The notes under the pieces: model-generated
The model's database searches: none
The model's input: only the letters and a program-made list of their open reading frames with translations
What the model was told of the DNA's origin: nothing
Shown here: one piece after another, positions 25,841 through 35,228 of the stretch
Position numbering within the stretch: the first letter of the stretch is position 1
Layout: each line of letters starts with the position of its first letter
Source: Sporosarcina jiandibaonis
Lineage (GTDB): Bacteria > Bacillota > Bacilli > Bacillales_A > Planococcaceae
NCBI RefSeq assembly: GCF_013184495.1
Contig: NZ_JAAOIY010000001.1
Location: forward strand, 1,178,001 to 1,242,000
Reading direction: 5' to 3'
DNA length: 64,000 bases
Position numbers and translations under genes: made by a program

Positions 25841-27610
25841 TTATTCACTTTGATCGTTAATCTTTTTAATGATGCTTAAATCACACTTTGGTTGACGATC
25901 GTACGTCAGCAGGCCATTTATTTCTTGTTCTACATCCGTTAACTGCGTATAACAAAAGCCTTGTACGACTTTGGAATTAAACAATACTTCCGTCATTTTT
26001 CTATACTGTTTAATCAATGCTTCTCCTGAATTAACGGCACTATAACCCCAGCCATCTTCTAGTTCTTCTTGTTTTTTATCATACGCAATGCCGCCGTATT
26101 CAGTAATCATAATAGGGACGCCGTTGTATTCGAAGCCTTCTGCATAAATCGGTCGTTGAGCGGAGGTCGTGGTGAGTGCCGACTCTAAAGTTTCATAAGC
26201 TTGCTCCAACTCTTCTGCCGACCTGTAATTATGAATCCCGCAAATATCAGATATAGTATGCTCCCAACCTTCATTAGATAACACAGGCCTCGTGGTATCG
26301 AGCGACTTCGTTAAATAATACATACTTAATGAATGATGTTGTTGTTGCTTTTCATAAGCGACTCGCGATATTCCCCAACTTTCATTTAAAGGGACCCAAA
26401 CGACAACACATGGATGATTATAATCTCTCTTGACAGCCTCAATCCATTCCGCATTCATGCGCTGAGCCGCTGCTTCACTATATTCGGAGCAGTTCGCCAT
26501 TTCTGCCCAAACCAGAAATCCTAACTTATCTGCCCAATAAAGAAATCTTGGATCTTCAATTTTCTGGTGTTTTCTAGCTCCGTTGAAGCCCATTTCCTTC
26601 GCTAATTCAATGTCGCGTTTCAAAGCCTCATCAGATGGCGCAGTTAATAAGCCGCCTGGAAAATAGCCTTGATCGAGTACTAATTTTTGATAGTAGTCCT
26701 TATTATTCAACATGAACTTTCCATTTTCGATGGATACTTTCCTCATTCCGAAATAGCTACTGATCGTATCCACTACTGTATCTTTTTTCAGGAGTTCGAT
26801 TTCAACGTCGAATAGGTTCGGGCTTTCCGGCGTCCAGTACCATCCATGATCGTGAATATTACTACGATCCGTGAAACGATTTCGTATATTATAGCTTCTC
26901 TTTGTATAACCTTCAAAGATTTTTGTAGTATCAGAGATGATTTCTTGGCCTTTAAACGAAATAGAGATTTGCATCGTCAAATCGTCTTCAATATCGCCGA
27001 GAATTTCTGTTTCCAAATCGATATCCCCTCTGTCAATTTGAGGAGTCCACCTAATTGTATCAATCCGACTTTTATTGACAGGTTCTAACCAAACTGTTTG
27101 CCAGATACCAGTCGTTCTCGTGTAAAATATGGACGCTGACTGTTCATGCCAATATTGTTTGCCTCTTGGAATCGTAGCGTCCTCCGAAGGATCTTCAACC
27201 CGCACGACAAGATTGTTATCCCCTTCTTTCAAGACATGCGTAATATTCGCAGAAAAAGGTGTATTTCCACCTTCATGAAAAGTTACCATTTCTCCATTCA
27301 CGTAAACCCACGCTCTGTAGTCTACCGCGCCAAAATTCAAAAGCAGCTCTTCTTCTTTCCAGTTTGATGGGATTGTAAAGTTACGTTGATACCATACAAC
27401 ATCGTGAAATGTAGGATCGCCAATTCCACTATGTTCAGCTTGGTACGCAAAAGGAACATTTATCTTCGTTTGTTTTGGAAACGAGTTGTACCATTTTTCT
27501 TTCAATCCTATTTCATTATCGTCAAATGCAAAGTTCCATTCGCCATTTAAATTTAACCATTCATTTCGTTGGAACTGTGGTCTTGGGTACTCTTCAATTA
27601 AATATGCCAT
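25841..27610 (-). CDS. Glycoside hydrolase family 2 enzyme
   Basis: A 589-residue cytoplasmic enzyme with the three GH2 modules. A jelly-roll sugar-binding domain (about 1-180) has LNGEWNFAFD and VWYQRNFTIP. An immunoglobulin-like middle domain lies at about 181-290. A TIM barrel (about 300-585) carries the acid/base Glu410 in VPLNESWG and the nucleophile Glu504 in MITEYGG. No signal peptide, so it acts on sugars brought in by the adjacent importer. Family members are beta-galactosidases, beta-glucuronidases, beta-mannosidases and arabinosidases. Length and order resemble the glucuronidase/galactosidase branch, but I cannot fix the substrate. It is last in the operon, 17 bases after a permease gene. 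Confidence 0.9.
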   Translation of the reverse strand: MAYLIEEYPRPQFQRNEWLNLNGEWNFAFDDNEIGLKEKWYNSFPKQTKINVPFAYQAEHSGIGDPTFHDVVWYQRNFTIPSNWKEEELLLNFGAVDYRAWVYVNGEMVTFHEGGNTPFSANITHVLKEGDNNLVVRVEDPSEDATIPRGKQYWHEQSASIFYTRTTGIWQTVWLEPVNKSRIDTIRWTPQIDRGDIDLETEILGDIEDDLTMQISISFKGQEIISDTTKIFEGYTKRSYNIRNRFTDRSNIHDHGWYWTPESPNLFDVEIELLKKDTVVDTISSYFGMRKVSIENGKFMLNNKDYYQKLVLDQGYFPGGLLTAPSDEALKRDIELAKEMGFNGARKHQKIEDPRFLYWADKLGFLVWAEMANCSEYSEAAAQRMNAEWIEAVKRDYNHPCVVVWVPLNESWGISRVAYEKQQQHHSLSMYYLTKSLDTTRPVLSNEGWEHTISDICGIHNYRSAEELEQAYETLESALTTTSAQRPIYAEGFEYNGVPIMITEYGGIAYDKKQEELEDGWGYSAVNSGEALIKQYRKMTEVLFNSKVVQGFCYTQLTDVEQEINGLLTYDRQPKCDLSIIKKINDQSE

Positions 27611-27627
27611 GATGTTAACCTCCGTTG

Positions 27628-28467
27628 TTATTTAATACCTGTCTGAGTAATTCCTTTTATTAACTGTTTTTGTCCGATCAAAAAGATTATTAAGATCGGT
27701 ATTGTCGCAATTGTCGTCAACGCCATTAATTTTCCATAAGAAGAAACAAAACTACCTTGTTGCATAATCGCAATTCCCGTAGTAATTGTTCTCATTTCAG
27801 GTGTATTCGTTGCGACCAAAGGCCATAAGAAATCATTGTATATTTGCATGAAAGAAAATATAGCTAATGTCCATAAAACAGGCCGCGCAGACGGAATAAC
27901 GATTCGGATAAATATATCCCATTTATTAGCGCCATCAAGTCGTGCAGCTTCTTCCAGTTCCTTAGGAAAACCTCTGAAAAATTGATAAAGTAAAAACACG
28001 CCGAAGGCATTTGCCGTATATGGAAAAATTAACGCAGCATAAGTGTTTAATAAACCTAAGTTGCTAAACTGCATATATAGCGGTAAAAAAGTGATAACAA
28101 ATGGAATCATTAATGTACTGATAAATAGTGGAAACAATACTTTTTTAAAAGGAACATCGAGTCTGGCAAGACCGTATGCTGCCATCGCGTCAATCGCAAC
28201 GATAATGAGCGTCCCGGCTATTCCAACAAAAATAGAGTTGAACATCCATTTAAATATTGGAACATCAATAGCCTGAGAAAGTAATGTATACGTGTAATTA
28301 TCCCAAGTAAAATTCTTGGGGAACCAGTTTAACCCACCTGCAATTGCTTCGTAATCATTCTTAAATGATGTTGAAATCATCCAAAGAAGAGGTATCAGGA
28401 AAAGCACCGCTATTAGACTAGCCAAAATCACCAATAGTATTTTATTGCGTTTATTTCCCATTTCCAC
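27628..28467 (-). CDS. Sugar ABC transporter permease, MalG type
   Basis: A 279-residue permease with about six membrane segments. The ATPase-docking loop is EAARLDGANKWDIFIRIVIP. The C-terminus GQKQLIKGITQTGIK is typical of MalG-type proteins. It overlaps the preceding permease gene by 17 bases, so the two are translationally coupled, and lies just upstream of the GH2 gene. It forms the channel together with the product of 28451-29389. Confidence 0.93.
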   Translation of the reverse strand: MEMGNKRNKILLVILASLIAVLFLIPLLWMISTSFKNDYEAIAGGLNWFPKNFTWDNYTYTLLSQAIDVPIFKWMFNSIFVGIAGTLIIVAIDAMAAYGLARLDVPFKKVLFPLFISTLMIPFVITFLPLYMQFSNLGLLNTYAALIFPYTANAFGVFLLYQFFRGFPKELEEAARLDGANKWDIFIRIVIPSARPVLWTLAIFSFMQIYNDFLWPLVATNTPEMRTITTGIAIMQQGSFVSSYGKLMALTTIATIPILIIFLIGQKQLIKGITQTGIK

Positions 28468-29389
28468 CTCTCCTTTCTTTTTTCGGATTGGATATTTTAA
28501 ATTGAATAACCGAAATTGAAATCATGATCAATGCCATTAAAATCGCCATTGCCGATGCAGAACCTAATTCTCTTTGCTCAAAGGCTTGTTTGACAATCCC
28601 CATCAGCAGTACCTCAGTGGAATCTCCTGGCCCGCCTCTTGTCATTAAATATGGCTGACCATATACGTTAAATGAGGCGATTGTCGAAATAATAATGACA
28701 AATAACATTATCGGTCTAATCGTTGGCAGTGTAATATGTATAAATTTTTGCCATGCGCTGGACCCATCAATAGATGCAGCCTCGTAAATTTCTTCGGGGA
28801 CTTCGTTTAGGGAATTTATGAAAATAATCATATTAAAACCAATCGTCCACCATATGGTTGCAGCTACTAGGGAAATCCAAGCGAATGGTTGTCTAGTTAA
28901 CCATGGGACAGGATCGAATCCCAGATTCATTAAAAAGTTATTGAGTAAACCCGAGTTTGTATCAAGTATCCATAAAAATAGAATAGAGATAACAGAAACA
29001 GAAACGGCATAAGGTAGAAAGTAAACTGTTCTAAATATCCCGCGAAGTTTTTTCGGCAAATTACTCAGTAGTAGCGCTAACCCTAAGCCAACGACTACCA
29101 ATAGAGGAACGGAATAGATGACAAATTGCAAGGTCTTCCATAGCCCCTCGAAAAATATTGAGGATAATACTGAGTCGGGATTAAATATTTTTGCGTAATT
29201 ACTGAGTCCAACAAAAGGATGATCCGTGGCTAATAAGTTATAATCCCTGAAACTTATATAAACTCCATAAATTAAAGGAATAAATAAAAAGGATACAAAC
29301 ATTACTAGATAAGGCAGGACAAATAAAAATGAAGTAAAATTGGATTTCCAATTTCTTTTTTTCTTGTTATTTTCAATCTCAGCAGACAA
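28451..29389 (-). CDS. Sugar ABC transporter permease, MalF type
   Basis: A 312-residue permease with six predicted membrane segments and a longer N-terminus, as in MalF-type proteins. The docking loop reads EAASIDGSSAWQKFIHITLP. The motif TRGGPGDSTEVL is the usual external turn. It follows the binding-protein gene after a gap that holds a strong hairpin (29426-29464), and overlaps the next permease gene. No ATPase is adjacent. Confidence 0.93.
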   Translation of the reverse strand: MSAEIENNKKKRNWKSNFTSFLFVLPYLVMFVSFLFIPLIYGVYISFRDYNLLATDHPFVGLSNYAKIFNPDSVLSSIFFEGLWKTLQFVIYSVPLLVVVGLGLALLLSNLPKKLRGIFRTVYFLPYAVSVSVISILFLWILDTNSGLLNNFLMNLGFDPVPWLTRQPFAWISLVAATIWWTIGFNMIIFINSLNEVPEEIYEAASIDGSSAWQKFIHITLPTIRPIMLFVIIISTIASFNVYGQPYLMTRGGPGDSTEVLLMGIVKQAFEQRELGSASAMAILMALIMISISVIQFKISNPKKERRGGNGK

Positions 29390-29425
29390 TAGCCCTCACC
29401 CCAATTTGATTGAGTTTTTAATAGT

Positions 29426-29464
29426 ATAGCAGGGGCTCTATTCACGAGGAAAAGCCCCTGCTAT
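29426..29464 (-). other. Strong intercistronic hairpin after the binding-protein gene
   Basis: ATAGCAGGGGCT pairs with AGCCCCTGCTAT in a GC-rich stem of about 12 bp. No T-run follows on the minus strand, so it looks like a stabiliser or partial attenuator rather than a full terminator. Confidence 0.65.
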
Positions 29465-29476
29465 TTTTATTATTAA

Positions 29477-30745
29477 TTATTTATTTAAAGCTTGTGATGC
29501 TTTTTTCTGTGCTTCTTCAAGTGCTTCTTTAACATCTTTTTGACCTAATAATGCAGCATTCACAGCTTCCATTAGAGGATCGATCGCCATACCCCAGTTT
29601 TCTACATCAGGTGAGAAAGTAACGTAGTCAAATTGTTTTGCGACTTGTGGTGATTGAATATTGACTTCTTGGAATTCTGCACTTTCATAGACTGCTTTAG
29701 AAGCAGGCGCCTGCCCCGCATTTGACCAAGCTAGTGCATTATCGCCAACATAACGTAAAAAGTTTGTTATTCCATCAATTTTCTCATCATCAACACTAGT
29801 AGGAATCACGAAGTTATGAGAGTTAGCAAAAACCCCTTCTTGCACGGTACCTAATTGAGGGACCGTAGAAACTCCAAAGTTGAGCTCAGAATTCTGCCAC
29901 TGTTCTAGCATCCATGGTCCATTGAAGTGCATAGCGCTTCTTCCTTGAAGGAATAATGTTATTTCTCCATCTTGCTGAATATCTTTCGGTGAAACACCGT
30001 ATTTCTCAATTAAATCTACTTCAAACTGAAGTGCTTCAACTACCTCATCAGATGTAAAGTTAACCTCCCCGTCTTTATATAACTCTCCGCCAAATTGTTT
30101 TACAAGCGTCGGGAATATAAATTGTTGCGGCCAAAGTGTCGGAACTGCAAAACCATATTGGTTTTTATCTTTATTAGTCAGCTTTTCAGCATACTCGAGA
30201 AATTCTTCTTGAGTTGTTGGCGGTTGTTCAGGATCTAAGCCCGCCTCTTTGAACATATCTTTATTCCAATAAAACATGAGCGGGTGAATATCCAAAGGCA
30301 CTCCATATACTTTTCCATCAACAGTTGCCGCTTCAATACCATTTTCATGATATTGATCAACGGAAATCTCTTCGCCCATCATTTCACCAATATCGCGCAA
30401 AATACCTTTTTCGGAATAAGTGTAAATTTGGTCGCCGTGCATAATTAACAAATCCGGAGTATCTTTCTTGCTGTTAATCGCCAAATCTACGTTTTTATAA
30501 TACTCAGACTGCGGAACGATTTGAAGATTAACTTTGTACTCATCTTGGCTCTTATTATAAGCCTCTACAATTTCCTTCATGTATGGACCATCAGGACCAG
30601 AGAAAGGTGCCCAAAAACTTATCTCATTGCTCTTTCCCGAACTTTTACCTCCCTCTTCACTGCCACTGTTGCCACTACATGCTGCTAGGATTATGACTAA
30701 AAGTGTAGTCATAAAAATTCCAATCCATTTTTTATTACTCAACAT
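29477..30745 (-). CDS. Sugar ABC transporter substrate-binding lipoprotein
   Basis: A 422-residue solute-binding protein. The ATG at 30743-30745 is the start, since GATGGGGTG precedes it and it gives a normal lipoprotein signal (MLSNKKWIGIF, then lipobox IILAAC with Cys23). The frame continues 18 codons upstream without a sensible start. The mature part opens with a serine- and glycine-rich linker and ISFWAPFSGPDG, typical of CUT1 sugar-binding proteins. Substrate unknown; the GH2 enzyme in the operon suggests a beta-linked glycoside. A promoter with an overlapping cre-like site lies about 200 bases upstream. Confidence 0.92.
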   Translation of the reverse strand: MLSNKKWIGIFMTTLLVIILAACSGNSGSEEGGKSSGKSNEISFWAPFSGPDGPYMKEIVEAYNKSQDEYKVNLQIVPQSEYYKNVDLAINSKKDTPDLLIMHGDQIYTYSEKGILRDIGEMMGEEISVDQYHENGIEAATVDGKVYGVPLDIHPLMFYWNKDMFKEAGLDPEQPPTTQEEFLEYAEKLTNKDKNQYGFAVPTLWPQQFIFPTLVKQFGGELYKDGEVNFTSDEVVEALQFEVDLIEKYGVSPKDIQQDGEITLFLQGRSAMHFNGPWMLEQWQNSELNFGVSTVPQLGTVQEGVFANSHNFVIPTSVDDEKIDGITNFLRYVGDNALAWSNAGQAPASKAVYESAEFQEVNIQSPQVAKQFDYVTFSPDVENWGMAIDPLMEAVNAALLGQKDVKEALEEAQKKASQALNK

Positions 30746-30864
30746 AAATTTCACCCCATCTTTTATAGTAGTAAGACCTTTAAATCCAACAAGAATCATT
30801 GTAAATTATTTCACTATCAATCTATTGATACCAATTTCGTTTACGCAACTAATAAGTAAACTAA

Positions 30865-30883
30865 CTGCTAAACAAACTAGCAG
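30865..30883 (-). repeat. Inverted repeat in the leader of the GH2-ABC operon
   Basis: CTGCTA and TAGCAG are separated by AACAAAC. It lies downstream of the predicted promoter and could be an operator for the ArsR-type regulator encoded just upstream, or a small leader hairpin. Confidence 0.3.
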
Positions 30884-30921
30884 CAATTTTCCCGCAATAT
30901 TAAAGACACCCCCCCTAAATC

Positions 30922-30935
30922 ATAAAGCGCTTTCA
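30922..30935 (-). promoter_or_regulatory. cre-like site of the GH2-ABC operon
   Basis: The minus strand reads TGAAAGCGCTTTAT, matching cre at 12 of 14 positions with a perfect ten-base core palindrome (AAAGCGCTTT). It lies just downstream of the -10 element at 30942-30947, a typical repression site. Confidence 0.6.
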
Positions 30936-30941
30936 TTTCTA

Positions 30942-30971
30942 TTTATAACACATAAACATGTTTCATTGCAA
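30942..30971 (-). promoter_or_regulatory. Promoter of the GH2-ABC operon
   Basis: On the minus strand, TTGCAA (30966-30971) and TATAAA (30942-30947) are 18 bases apart, with a TG dinucleotide just before the -10. This is the best promoter match in the 309-base gap 30746-31054. The gap also holds the cre-like site, an inverted repeat and the regulator's terminator. Confidence 0.55.
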
Positions 30972-31030
30972 GTAATGTTGTAATAATAAATAATAGTTAA
31001 TAGATAACTAGTTTCTAATCTAAATAAAAA

Positions 31031-31053
31031 TGACTAACCACTAGGATTAGTCA
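31031..31053 (-). terminator. Terminator of the ArsR-type regulator gene
   Basis: TGACTAA and TTAGTCA form a 7-bp stem followed by TTTTTATTT on the minus strand, directly after the regulator's stop codon. It separates the regulator from the operon downstream. Confidence 0.7.
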
Positions 31054-31054
31054 C

Positions 31055-31975
31055 TTACCTTCTCTTATATTTTAACTTCATCTCAATGCCTTGATTATGG
31101 TTCCCAAATTCCGGACCAAACAAATTCATTCCACCTTGATTCGCAGCGTCTTCTTTTATTCCTATTTTAAATGAAATATAAGGTCTTTCTTGAATCTTGA
31201 GTTCAGAAATTCCATACTGGTCAGAAATCTGGACACCGTCTAGGAAAACGCCTTTTTCAGTAATCTTCCATTTTTTCAATAAGCCATATTGAGTATGGTT
31301 TGTTAACCACCATCCGGGGGTTAGTAGCCCTCGTTCCCCACCAAAATCTCCTGGAGATGTCCATGTGCAAATTTCAACATCATTTACCCATACTGTAATA
31401 TCTGATGGCCAATCTAATTTATACAACGGGGCTTCTGAACATATTTCAGCACTGAATTCAATATGCTCAGGCACACTACCGTCTGGTAGATGGTTTGGAT
31501 AACGATATTCGATAAAACCTTTTTTGAAAAATAACAATTGGGCTCGATGTCGATTACTCTCATAGAACGCACGTGGATCATCATGCTTTCCGATATAATC
31601 ATTTACACCAACCAGTCCGCAACTAGGCTCAATAACACAATCAAAATAATCCCCAATCGGCATATCATACACGACTGTATTTTCCTCATCGTTATCTTCC
31701 TGAGGACTAATGTCAATTATTATTTGATCATAGTTTCTAGTATTGATCTTTTGTGTACCTCGTCCAGGAACTAACTCCGTTGATATCAAATTAACCTCTT
31801 CTAATTTGTTGACGTTAAATGCAGCTGTTGAAAACGGTAAACCTAATCGTTCTGCTAATTCATTCACATTATGCGGCCGTTCACTCAATAGGCGTAATAT
31901 AGCCATGCGATGTTTGTTTGAAACCGCTTTACTAACTTCTATCGCATCTTCAAACGTTAACTTTAACGTTCTCAT
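31055..31975 (-). CDS. ArsR-type regulator with a large C-terminal domain
   Basis: A 306-residue protein. The N-terminal 80 residues form a winged helix of the ArsR class: AVSNKHRMAILRLLSERPHN, then ELAERLGLPFSTAAFNVNKL. The rest, about 220 residues, is beta-rich and aromatic, for example DWPSDITVWVNDVEICTWTS and FGGERGLLTPGWW. It looks like a ligand-binding domain rather than a metal sensor. No cysteine metal site of classical ArsR proteins is visible. The gene is its own transcription unit, directly upstream of the GH2 sugar operon, which it probably controls in response to a sugar. ArsR-type proteins of about 300 residues beside CUT1 importers exist, but I know no characterised ligand. Confidence 0.75.
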   Translation of the reverse strand: MRTLKLTFEDAIEVSKAVSNKHRMAILRLLSERPHNVNELAERLGLPFSTAAFNVNKLEEVNLISTELVPGRGTQKINTRNYDQIIIDISPQEDNDEENTVVYDMPIGDYFDCVIEPSCGLVGVNDYIGKHDDPRAFYESNRHRAQLLFFKKGFIEYRYPNHLPDGSVPEHIEFSAEICSEAPLYKLDWPSDITVWVNDVEICTWTSPGDFGGERGLLTPGWWLTNHTQYGLLKKWKITEKGVFLDGVQISDQYGISELKIQERPYISFKIGIKEDAANQGGMNLFGPEFGNHNQGIEMKLKYKRR

Positions 31976-32091
31976 TTTTAAACCTCCAGTTTCATTCTCA
32001 CTTTTGTTGTAATTAAAGTATAAGCGTATGGCATGTAAATTAAAACTTTTAGTTATATATACAAAAAAAACAAGTTATTTTAAACACAAAA

Positions 32092-32122
32092 AATAACCCA
32101 GAAAGTAATACTCTGGGTTATT
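32092..32122 (-). terminator. Terminator of the GH65 operon
   Basis: AATAACCCAGA and its complement form an 11-bp stem with a nine-base loop, followed by TTTTTGTGTTT on the minus strand. It lies about 80 bases after the last gene of the operon. Confidence 0.85.
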
Positions 32123-32203
32123 ATATTAGTATTTAAATAAATATTCCTGTTTCAACTTATTAATTCACTTAGCTATTCCTTATTTCTCCTCTAAACCCCG
32201 GTA

Positions 32204-34477
32204 TTATTGAACCTTCATTTCTATGCCTTTTTCTAGATGAATAGAATTTCCGTTGTGAACAATGGTTAAATCTTCTCCCTCGATAACCAAATAAGTTACT
32301 TGGTTTCTTTCCAAATAGATTTTTAATAGTCTGCCTTGATATTGCAAATGAAACTCAAGTGAATTCCATTCATTTGGAAGCGAAGGGGCTAATGATAGAC
32401 CACTTTCTTTTACTCGTAAGCCAGCAAACCCATAAACAATCGCAAGCCACGTACCGCCCATGTTTGCCATATGCAGACCATCTTTTGTATTGCCTTGTGT
32501 ATTTTCCAAATCCAGTCTTGCAGTTTCAGTAAAATAATTATAGGCCTTCTCTTTATATCCTAATTTGGAAGCCATTATCCCATATATGGAACACGATAAC
32601 GATGAATCGTGAGTAGTTATTTGCTCATAGTAATCATAGGAATTTTTAATTATTTCAAAGTCTTGTTCGTCCTCTAACAAAAAGTGAGCGAGGACAGTAT
32701 CTGCTTGTTTAATCACTTGATACCTATATAGTGTTAACGGATGATAATTCAACAAAAGGGGAAATTTTTCCTTTGGGGTATTTTTTATATCCCAACGATC
32801 CTTTTGCAAAAAGCTATCATCTTGTGCATTAATCTTGTGCTCTTCATCATACGGAAGATACATATTTTCTCCAGCAGCAGTCCATTCGATTACTTCGGCT
32901 TCAGTCAGCTCTAGTCCAGATGCTAATTGCTCCAAATGTTTATTGTCTTTTTCTTTTAATAGATTATAGATTTTAGCGGCCCACAACATATTATGTTTTG
33001 CCATGACATTCGTATAATAATTATTATTTACAACGCAAGTGTATTCGTCAGGACCAGTGACGCTATCAATCCTAAATAAACCATCTTTCATGTGGCCAGT
33101 GTCAATCCATAGACGTGCAGTTTCAAAGAGGACTTCAGCTATATAATCTTTTAAAAATAATTCATCTTTCGTTACTAAATAATATTGAATATAACTATAT
33201 GCGATATCCGCACTTATGTGATATTGTGCGGTTCCAGCGGGAAAGAAAGCCGAACTTTCCTGCCCAGTGATTGTTCTCCAAGGGAATAAAGCACCCTTTT
33301 TATGTCCCATCTCTTTGGCTCGTTCTCTGGCGCTATCTAAAATTGAGTATCGATGTAATAAAAGATTTTTTGCAATGTCAGGGTTCGTCATTAAGAAAAC
33401 CGGGAACATATAGATTTCAGTATCCCAAAAATAATGCCCTTCATAGCCTTCTCCAGATAAACCTTTTGCTGCAATATTGCTAACTGGATCTTTACCAACT
33501 GATTGCAATAGTTGATAAAGGTTAAAACGGATTCCTTCTTGAAGACTCGCATCTCCATCAATTTTTATATCAGATTTGCTCCAGAAATTATCAAGATATT
33601 TTTTTTGAAGCAATAATTGATTCTCAAAATTAGTTCCTTTAAGTTGTTCTTGAATAACCAGTCCTTCAGCAATTACATCTTCACCATGTCTTAATGAATC
33701 TGTATAAACATTGTACTTTGTAAATTGAACAACTCCATTACCTTCACATAAATAGGTCTCTTCTACGGTTCCATCGGTTGTTTTACTTTTGTATTTATAT
33801 ACCCCTGACTCAATCTTAGAAGAAGTAATGCAAGCCACTTCAAGCTTTGTAGCATAGGTAATATTTTTTACTATGCTAAGATTTTCTTCCTTACGAACTT
33901 CTGTCACATGAAGTCTTTTAGCATGACCAGAAGCTAGTCGGGGATCGTTTTTATCGACAAAGTTAGAAACATCTCCGTTAACAGTTGAAACAATTTTGAC
34001 TTGCTTTATGTGACTTACAGGTATTATATCAACGTCTATGGCAAACAATTCTTTGGTAACAAAAGAAATAAGTCGTTTAAAAATAATTTTAACTTCTTTT
34101 CCTTTAGGTGATCTCCAGTGTATGATTCTTTCAGCGAAACCCGCATCCATATGCAGATTTCGTTCAAAATCAATTACCTCTCCTTCAAACATAGAAAAAA
34201 GTTCATCATCAATATATATATGTATCCCTTGTCCGTCAATGACATTCAGGATTTTTTGCTGTATATCTGGAAATGCATGAAGTTTTTCTCCGTAATTAAT
34301 TTCTGTTTCATCATGAAAAGCGTTTATGTATGTACCTCTAATCGAGTTATACGAATCCTTATAGCCTTCCTCGAAATTCCCTCTTACCCCGAGATAACCA
34401 TTTCCTAAAGACAATAGACTTTCGTTTAGCAATAAATCTTCATTATTTAACTCTGATTTAGTTATTTTCCAAGTCAC
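32204..34477 (-). CDS. GH65 glycoside phosphorylase (maltose phosphorylase-like)
   Basis: A 757-residue cytoplasmic enzyme of family GH65, which splits an alpha-glucosyl disaccharide with phosphate to glucose and beta-glucose 1-phosphate. An N-terminal beta-sandwich (about 1-270) leads by a linker to an (alpha/alpha)6 barrel. The catalytic acid is Glu478 in TGPDEYTCVVNNNYYTNVMA, a motif very close to maltose phosphorylases. KGLSGEGYEGHYFWDTE is the other family hallmark. Beta-phosphoglucomutase is encoded 15 bases upstream and handles the product. It differs strongly from the second GH65 protein in this operon (40201-42600), so the two probably accept different linkages. Confidence 0.9.
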   Translation of the reverse strand: MTWKITKSELNNEDLLLNESLLSLGNGYLGVRGNFEEGYKDSYNSIRGTYINAFHDETEINYGEKLHAFPDIQQKILNVIDGQGIHIYIDDELFSMFEGEVIDFERNLHMDAGFAERIIHWRSPKGKEVKIIFKRLISFVTKELFAIDVDIIPVSHIKQVKIVSTVNGDVSNFVDKNDPRLASGHAKRLHVTEVRKEENLSIVKNITYATKLEVACITSSKIESGVYKYKSKTTDGTVEETYLCEGNGVVQFTKYNVYTDSLRHGEDVIAEGLVIQEQLKGTNFENQLLLQKKYLDNFWSKSDIKIDGDASLQEGIRFNLYQLLQSVGKDPVSNIAAKGLSGEGYEGHYFWDTEIYMFPVFLMTNPDIAKNLLLHRYSILDSARERAKEMGHKKGALFPWRTITGQESSAFFPAGTAQYHISADIAYSYIQYYLVTKDELFLKDYIAEVLFETARLWIDTGHMKDGLFRIDSVTGPDEYTCVVNNNYYTNVMAKHNMLWAAKIYNLLKEKDNKHLEQLASGLELTEAEVIEWTAAGENMYLPYDEEHKINAQDDSFLQKDRWDIKNTPKEKFPLLLNYHPLTLYRYQVIKQADTVLAHFLLEDEQDFEIIKNSYDYYEQITTHDSSLSCSIYGIMASKLGYKEKAYNYFTETARLDLENTQGNTKDGLHMANMGGTWLAIVYGFAGLRVKESGLSLAPSLPNEWNSLEFHLQYQGRLLKIYLERNQVTYLVIEGEDLTIVHNGNSIHLEKGIEMKVQ

Positions 34478-34492
34478 TTTTCCTTCACTCCT

Positions 34493-35176
34493 TTAACTAA
34501 CCTCGCACTTCACTTTGTAGTGTTTAATAATTTCTTCAAAAACCAATTCAGACGTATCTCCCACTAAAAAGTCAGCATGAGATAAGTGTTTTACTTCACC
34601 AACGCCAACGGAAAACATATTTGCTTCATTTACAGCTTCTACACCCGCAGCTGCATCTTCTAACCCAATACATTCTGAATAAGGAATGTTTAAGAAGTCT
34701 GCCGCAGTAGTGAAAGTTTCTGGATGCGGTTTCCCATTTTTCACCATTGACGCATCTACGACATAATCAAAATGTTTGGTAATCCCAAGTTTGTCTACTA
34801 TTATGGGTGCATTTTTACTCGCTGATCCAAGTGCAATTTTAATGTTTTCTTGTTTGCATTTTTGCAATAAATCCTCTATTCCAGGCAAAATAGAATCCGA
34901 ATTAATAGATTGTATTAATTCCAAGTAATGTTCATTCTTTTGATTTGCGAGTCGTAACTTTTCCTCATACGGTAAATTCAACAGCGAGGAATTCAACTCT
35001 AAAATGCGTTCCAAAGATTCCATACGACTTATTCCTTTTAGTTGCTCATTAAACTGTCTATCAATTGATACGCCAAGTTCTTCTGCAAGTTTCTTCCAAG
35101 CTAAAAAGTGATATTCAGCAGTATCTGTAATAACTCCATCAAGATCGAATATAAAAGCTCTAGGAGATCGTGTCAT
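34493..35176 (-). CDS. pgmB: Beta-phosphoglucomutase
   Basis: A 227-residue HAD-fold enzyme that turns beta-glucose 1-phosphate into glucose 6-phosphate. The nucleophile and acid aspartates lie in FDLDGVITDTAEYH. The substrate loop SASKNAP and the metal site in ECIGLEDAAAGVEA fit the family, as does KNGKPHPETF. It lies between the LacI regulator and the maltose phosphorylase-like gene in one operon, exactly where the product of GH65 enzymes needs it. Confidence 0.95.
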   Translation of the reverse strand: MTRSPRAFIFDLDGVITDTAEYHFLAWKKLAEELGVSIDRQFNEQLKGISRMESLERILELNSSLLNLPYEEKLRLANQKNEHYLELIQSINSDSILPGIEDLLQKCKQENIKIALGSASKNAPIIVDKLGITKHFDYVVDASMVKNGKPHPETFTTAADFLNIPYSECIGLEDAAAGVEAVNEANMFSVGVGEVKHLSHADFLVGDTSELVFEEIIKHYKVKCEVS

Positions 35177-35228
35177 GTGTTATTTTCCTTTCTTTATGAA
35201 ACACTTAAATTGAATTTAGTCGGTTTCT

